Below are positions 5,945 to 7,679 of a DNA stretch of 7,679 bases, in pieces (the first letter of the stretch is position 1; each line of letters begins with the position of its first letter). The translations under genes were made by a program, and so were the position numbers. The notes beneath the pieces are model-generated. The model was given only the letters and a program-made list of their open reading frames with translations. It made no database searches and was not told where the DNA came from. This DNA comes from Gemmatimonadota bacterium (lineage in GTDB: Bacteria; Gemmatimonadota; Gemmatimonadetes; JACCXV01; JAHWKZ01): positions 1-7,679 of the forward strand of contig JAHWKZ010000068.1 in assembly GCA_019347645.1 (NCBI GenBank). The letters run 5' to 3'.

Positions 5945-6763
5945 ATGTCCGACGCCCTCCGCCTCCAGGCCCTGACGCTCCCCGTGGGCGAGCTCGCGCC
6001 GGTCGACAAGTTCTACCGCTGGGCGCTGGCGATGAAGCCGGCCGAGGAGGCCGGCGACGCGGCCCGCGCTCTGGGATGGGGGCACGAGGACCGCCTGCGG
6101 CTGGTGGATGCCGCGGCCGATCCGGACGCCGAGGAGGGGGTCACGCTTCGCCTCTCCACGCGTCCGCTCGAGGGGCTCGTCGACTGGCTGGCCGAACGCG
6201 GGCTCTCGCCGGCTTCGGCGCGCGTGCCCCCCGAGGACGCCGACGCCGCCCGCGCGGCGTGGCCCGGCGCGGACGTCTTCGTCCTCGACGACGACGTCGA
6301 GGCCAACCGCCTCCTGGTCTCGGTCCGCGGGCCCGACGAGCCGCGTCTCGATCTCTTCGCCCCGCTCCCCAAGGAGACGCTCGTGGCGCGGAAGCGGATG
6401 GGGCCGTTCACCTGGAAGACGAAGGACTGGAAGGGGCTCGAGGTGCCGGGCCTGCTGGGGGTCGAGCTGGGGTCCCCCGAGCCGGGCCGTCTGACCGACT
6501 TCCTCGAGAGCGTCGGCCTGGAGCCGGGGCCGGGCGAGGAGCCCGACGCGCCGCTCGCCGCCGGCGACCACCAGGTGCGGATCGCCGAACGCGAACCGGC
6601 GGGGATCTACGGCCTCGCCGTCGTCGTCGGGGAGTCGCGGGTGAAGGACATCGCCCGGACCCTCGAGACGCTGGAGGCGGAATACCGCCACGAGAAGAAC
6701 CGGATCCTGGCCGCCGATCCGGCCGGTCGGGTGCTCCTCGTCCACGGGGTCCACGGCCGGTGA
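5945..6763 (+). CDS. Two-module protein, probably VOC (glyoxalase-like) superfamily
   Basis: This 272-residue cytoplasmic protein has no signal peptide or membrane segment. Two similar halves can be seen. The first starts ALTLPVGELAPVDKFYRWAL (9-28), with LRLSTRPLEGLVDWLAERGL at 68-87. The second starts LLGVELGSPEPGRLTDFLES (170-189), with YGLAVVVGESRVKDIARTLE at 222-241 and GRVLLVHGVHG at the end. This strand, short loop and FY/FL-containing helix, followed by a strand and a helix ending in a glycine, is the VOC beta-alpha-beta pattern repeated. The usual His and Glu metal ligands at the strand positions are not evident, so it may be non-metal or binding-only; no substrate can be named. The ATG at 5945 has GGTAGG ten bases upstream. 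It lies 33 bp after the helicase and 58 bp before larE, so it probably shares their transcript. The assignment rests on pattern only. Confidence 0.55.
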   Translation: MSDALRLQALTLPVGELAPVDKFYRWALAMKPAEEAGDAARALGWGHEDRLRLVDAAADPDAEEGVTLRLSTRPLEGLVDWLAERGLSPASARVPPEDADAARAAWPGADVFVLDDDVEANRLLVSVRGPDEPRLDLFAPLPKETLVARKRMGPFTWKTKDWKGLEVPGLLGVELGSPEPGRLTDFLESVGLEPGPGEEPDAPLAAGDHQVRIAEREPAGIYGLAVVVGESRVKDIARTLETLEAEYRHEKNRILAADPAGRVLLVHGVHGR

Positions 6764-6783
6764 CGGTTCGCCTGGCCGAGGCG

Positions 6784-6812
6784 TTGCGGGGGGAGAGGGC
6801 CGTCCCTACCTT
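6784..6812 (+). promoter_or_regulatory. Candidate promoter for a leaderless larE transcript
   Basis: TTGCGG (6784-6789) and TACCTT (6807-6812) are separated by exactly 17 bases. TACCTT fits the TAnnnT form of a -10 box. Its end is nine bases before the larE ATG at 6822, so transcription would start within a few bases of the ATG. This agrees with the lack of a well-placed Shine-Dalgarno site; the G-rich run at 6788-6800 is more than 20 bases away. The boxes are seen directly; promoter activity is inferred. Confidence 0.4.
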
Positions 6813-6821
6813 GGCCGACCG

Positions 6822-7679
6822 ATGACCCGCCCCCCCGACATCGCCGAGCTCGAGGCCCGCGCCCGGACGCCCGGACCCGACGCCGACCCACTGGCCGCCA
6901 AGGAGCGCCGGCTGGAGGCGATCCTCGAGTCGTGCGGCTCGGTCGTCCTCGGCTACTCCGGCGGGGTCGATTCAACGCTCCTGCTGAAAAAGGCGTTGGA
7001 CGTACTGGGAGGAGACCACGTCCTGGCGGTCACCGCCGCCACCCCGACCTACGAGCCCGACGAGGTCGACGAAGCCGAGCGGTTGGCGGGCAAACTCGGC
7101 GCCCGGCACGCGCGGATCGTCTCCAGCGAGCTCGAGGACGAGGGATTTCTCGCCAACCCGCCGGAGCGATGCTACTACTGCAAGACCGACCTCTACGGGG
7201 ACCTGAAGGGACTCGCGGCGGAGCGCGGGATCGCGAGCGTGATCGACGGCTCCCAGGTCGACGACGCCGCCGACTGGCGGCCGGGGCTGAAAGCCCTCGA
7301 CGAGCAGGGGATCGTGAGCCCGCTGAGGGAGGCCGGCTTCACCAAGGCCGACGTCCGGGAGCTCTCGCGGCGGCTGGGGTTGCCGACGGCGGAGAAGCCT
7401 GCCAACGCCTGCCTCGCCTCGCGCTTCCCGTACGGGACGGAGATCACGGTGGCCGACCTCGAGCGGGTGGGCCGGGCCGAGCGCGTGCTCCGCGACGCGG
7501 GGTTCGACGTGGTGCGGGTGCGCCACCACGGCGCGGTCGCGCGGATCGAGGTGCCGCCCGGGGACCGGGCCCGGCTCCTCGAGGCCGCCTGTGCCGTGTT
7601 GCTGCGTCCGGCGTCGCCCTTGATCGCCGAACGGGATCTCGCCGAGCTAGCGCTAGGGGATGGCTATGACGTCGGTCGA
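6822..7679 (+). CDS. larE: LarE, ATP-dependent sacrificial sulfur transferase (3' end outside window)
   Basis: LarE adenylates the carboxylate of the pyridinium biscarboxylate precursor and inserts sulfur, building the nickel-pincer nucleotide cofactor of lactate racemase and related enzymes. The 286 visible codons show the PP-loop SGGVDST (46-52), ERCYYCK (116-121), DGSQVDDAADWRPGL (142-156), SPLREAGFTKADVREL and KPANACLASRFPYGT (192-206). Cys197 in ACLASR corresponds to the sulfur-donating cysteine of Lactiplantibacillus LarE. Cys117 and Cys120 with Cys197 could make a three-cysteine site like that of iron-sulfur types; this is inference. VRHHGAVARIEVPPGD is also family-like. The ATG at 6822 has no Shine-Dalgarno site but sits just after a promoter-like TACCTT. 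An acidic and Pro-rich extension of about 25 residues precedes the conserved part. The last 30 or so codons do not resemble the usual LarE end, and no stop is reached. No larB, larC or larA is in the window. Confidence 0.92.
   Translation, partial: MTRPPDIAELEARARTPGPDADPLAAKERRLEAILESCGSVVLGYSGGVDSTLLLKKALDVLGGDHVLAVTAATPTYEPDEVDEAERLAGKLGARHARIVSSELEDEGFLANPPERCYYCKTDLYGDLKGLAAERGIASVIDGSQVDDAADWRPGLKALDEQGIVSPLREAGFTKADVRELSRRLGLPTAEKPANACLASRFPYGTEITVADLERVGRAERVLRDAGFDVVRVRHHGAVARIEVPPGDRARLLEAACAVLLRPASPLIAERDLAELALGDGYDVGR

Noticed and set aside
5936..6754. Minus-strand open frame of the same length as the VOC-like gene
   Set aside because: The plus strand shows GC3 bias, a two-fold repeated module pattern and operon spacing. 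The antisense product has no such pattern.
1..7679. CRISPR array, insertion sequence, attachment site, rRNA or tRNA
   Set aside because: No regularly spaced repeats, transposase or integrase motifs, terminal inverted repeats or RNA gene signatures were found on either strand.

Overview
The window is very G+C-rich, and codons in every called gene end mostly in G or C. No rRNA, tRNA, IS element or CRISPR array is visible, so the organism can only be guessed. The Sec-exported protein, the membrane-anchored GGDEF protein and a possible leaderless promoter would suit a high-GC Gram-negative lineage such as Gemmatimonadota. That is an impression, not a demonstration.

Layout. Two genes lie on the minus strand at the left: a GAF-GGDEF diguanylate cyclase with about six membrane segments (112-1656), followed by the first 38 codons of an unknown membrane-anchored gene that overlaps it by GTGA (1-115). 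A divergent intergenic region (1657-1852) holds competing GC-rich inverted repeats and a perfect 7-bp operator-like palindrome. To the right everything is on the plus strand: an exported protein of unknown function (1853-2674), then comM/yifB (2814-4355), a small UvrD/Rep-type helicase (4352-5911), a two-module protein probably of the VOC superfamily (5945-6763), and larE (6822 to the window edge, no stop seen).

Working together. comM and the helicase overlap by four bases (CTGA). The helicase appears to start at a CTG served by a long purine-rich Shine-Dalgarno stretch inside the end of comM. ComM is a branch-migration motor for incoming DNA in transformation, so a coupled SF1A helicase suggests a shared DNA-processing role. 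The VOC-like gene and larE follow in the same direction, but larE may have its own promoter. The GGDEF gene and the exported protein are divergent and could share regulation.

The observations most worth following up are the helicase's near-absence of a 2B subdomain, its CTG start, the mutually exclusive hairpins ahead of the GGDEF gene, and the apparent leaderless promoter of larE. I see no clear evidence of a wholly new multi-gene system.
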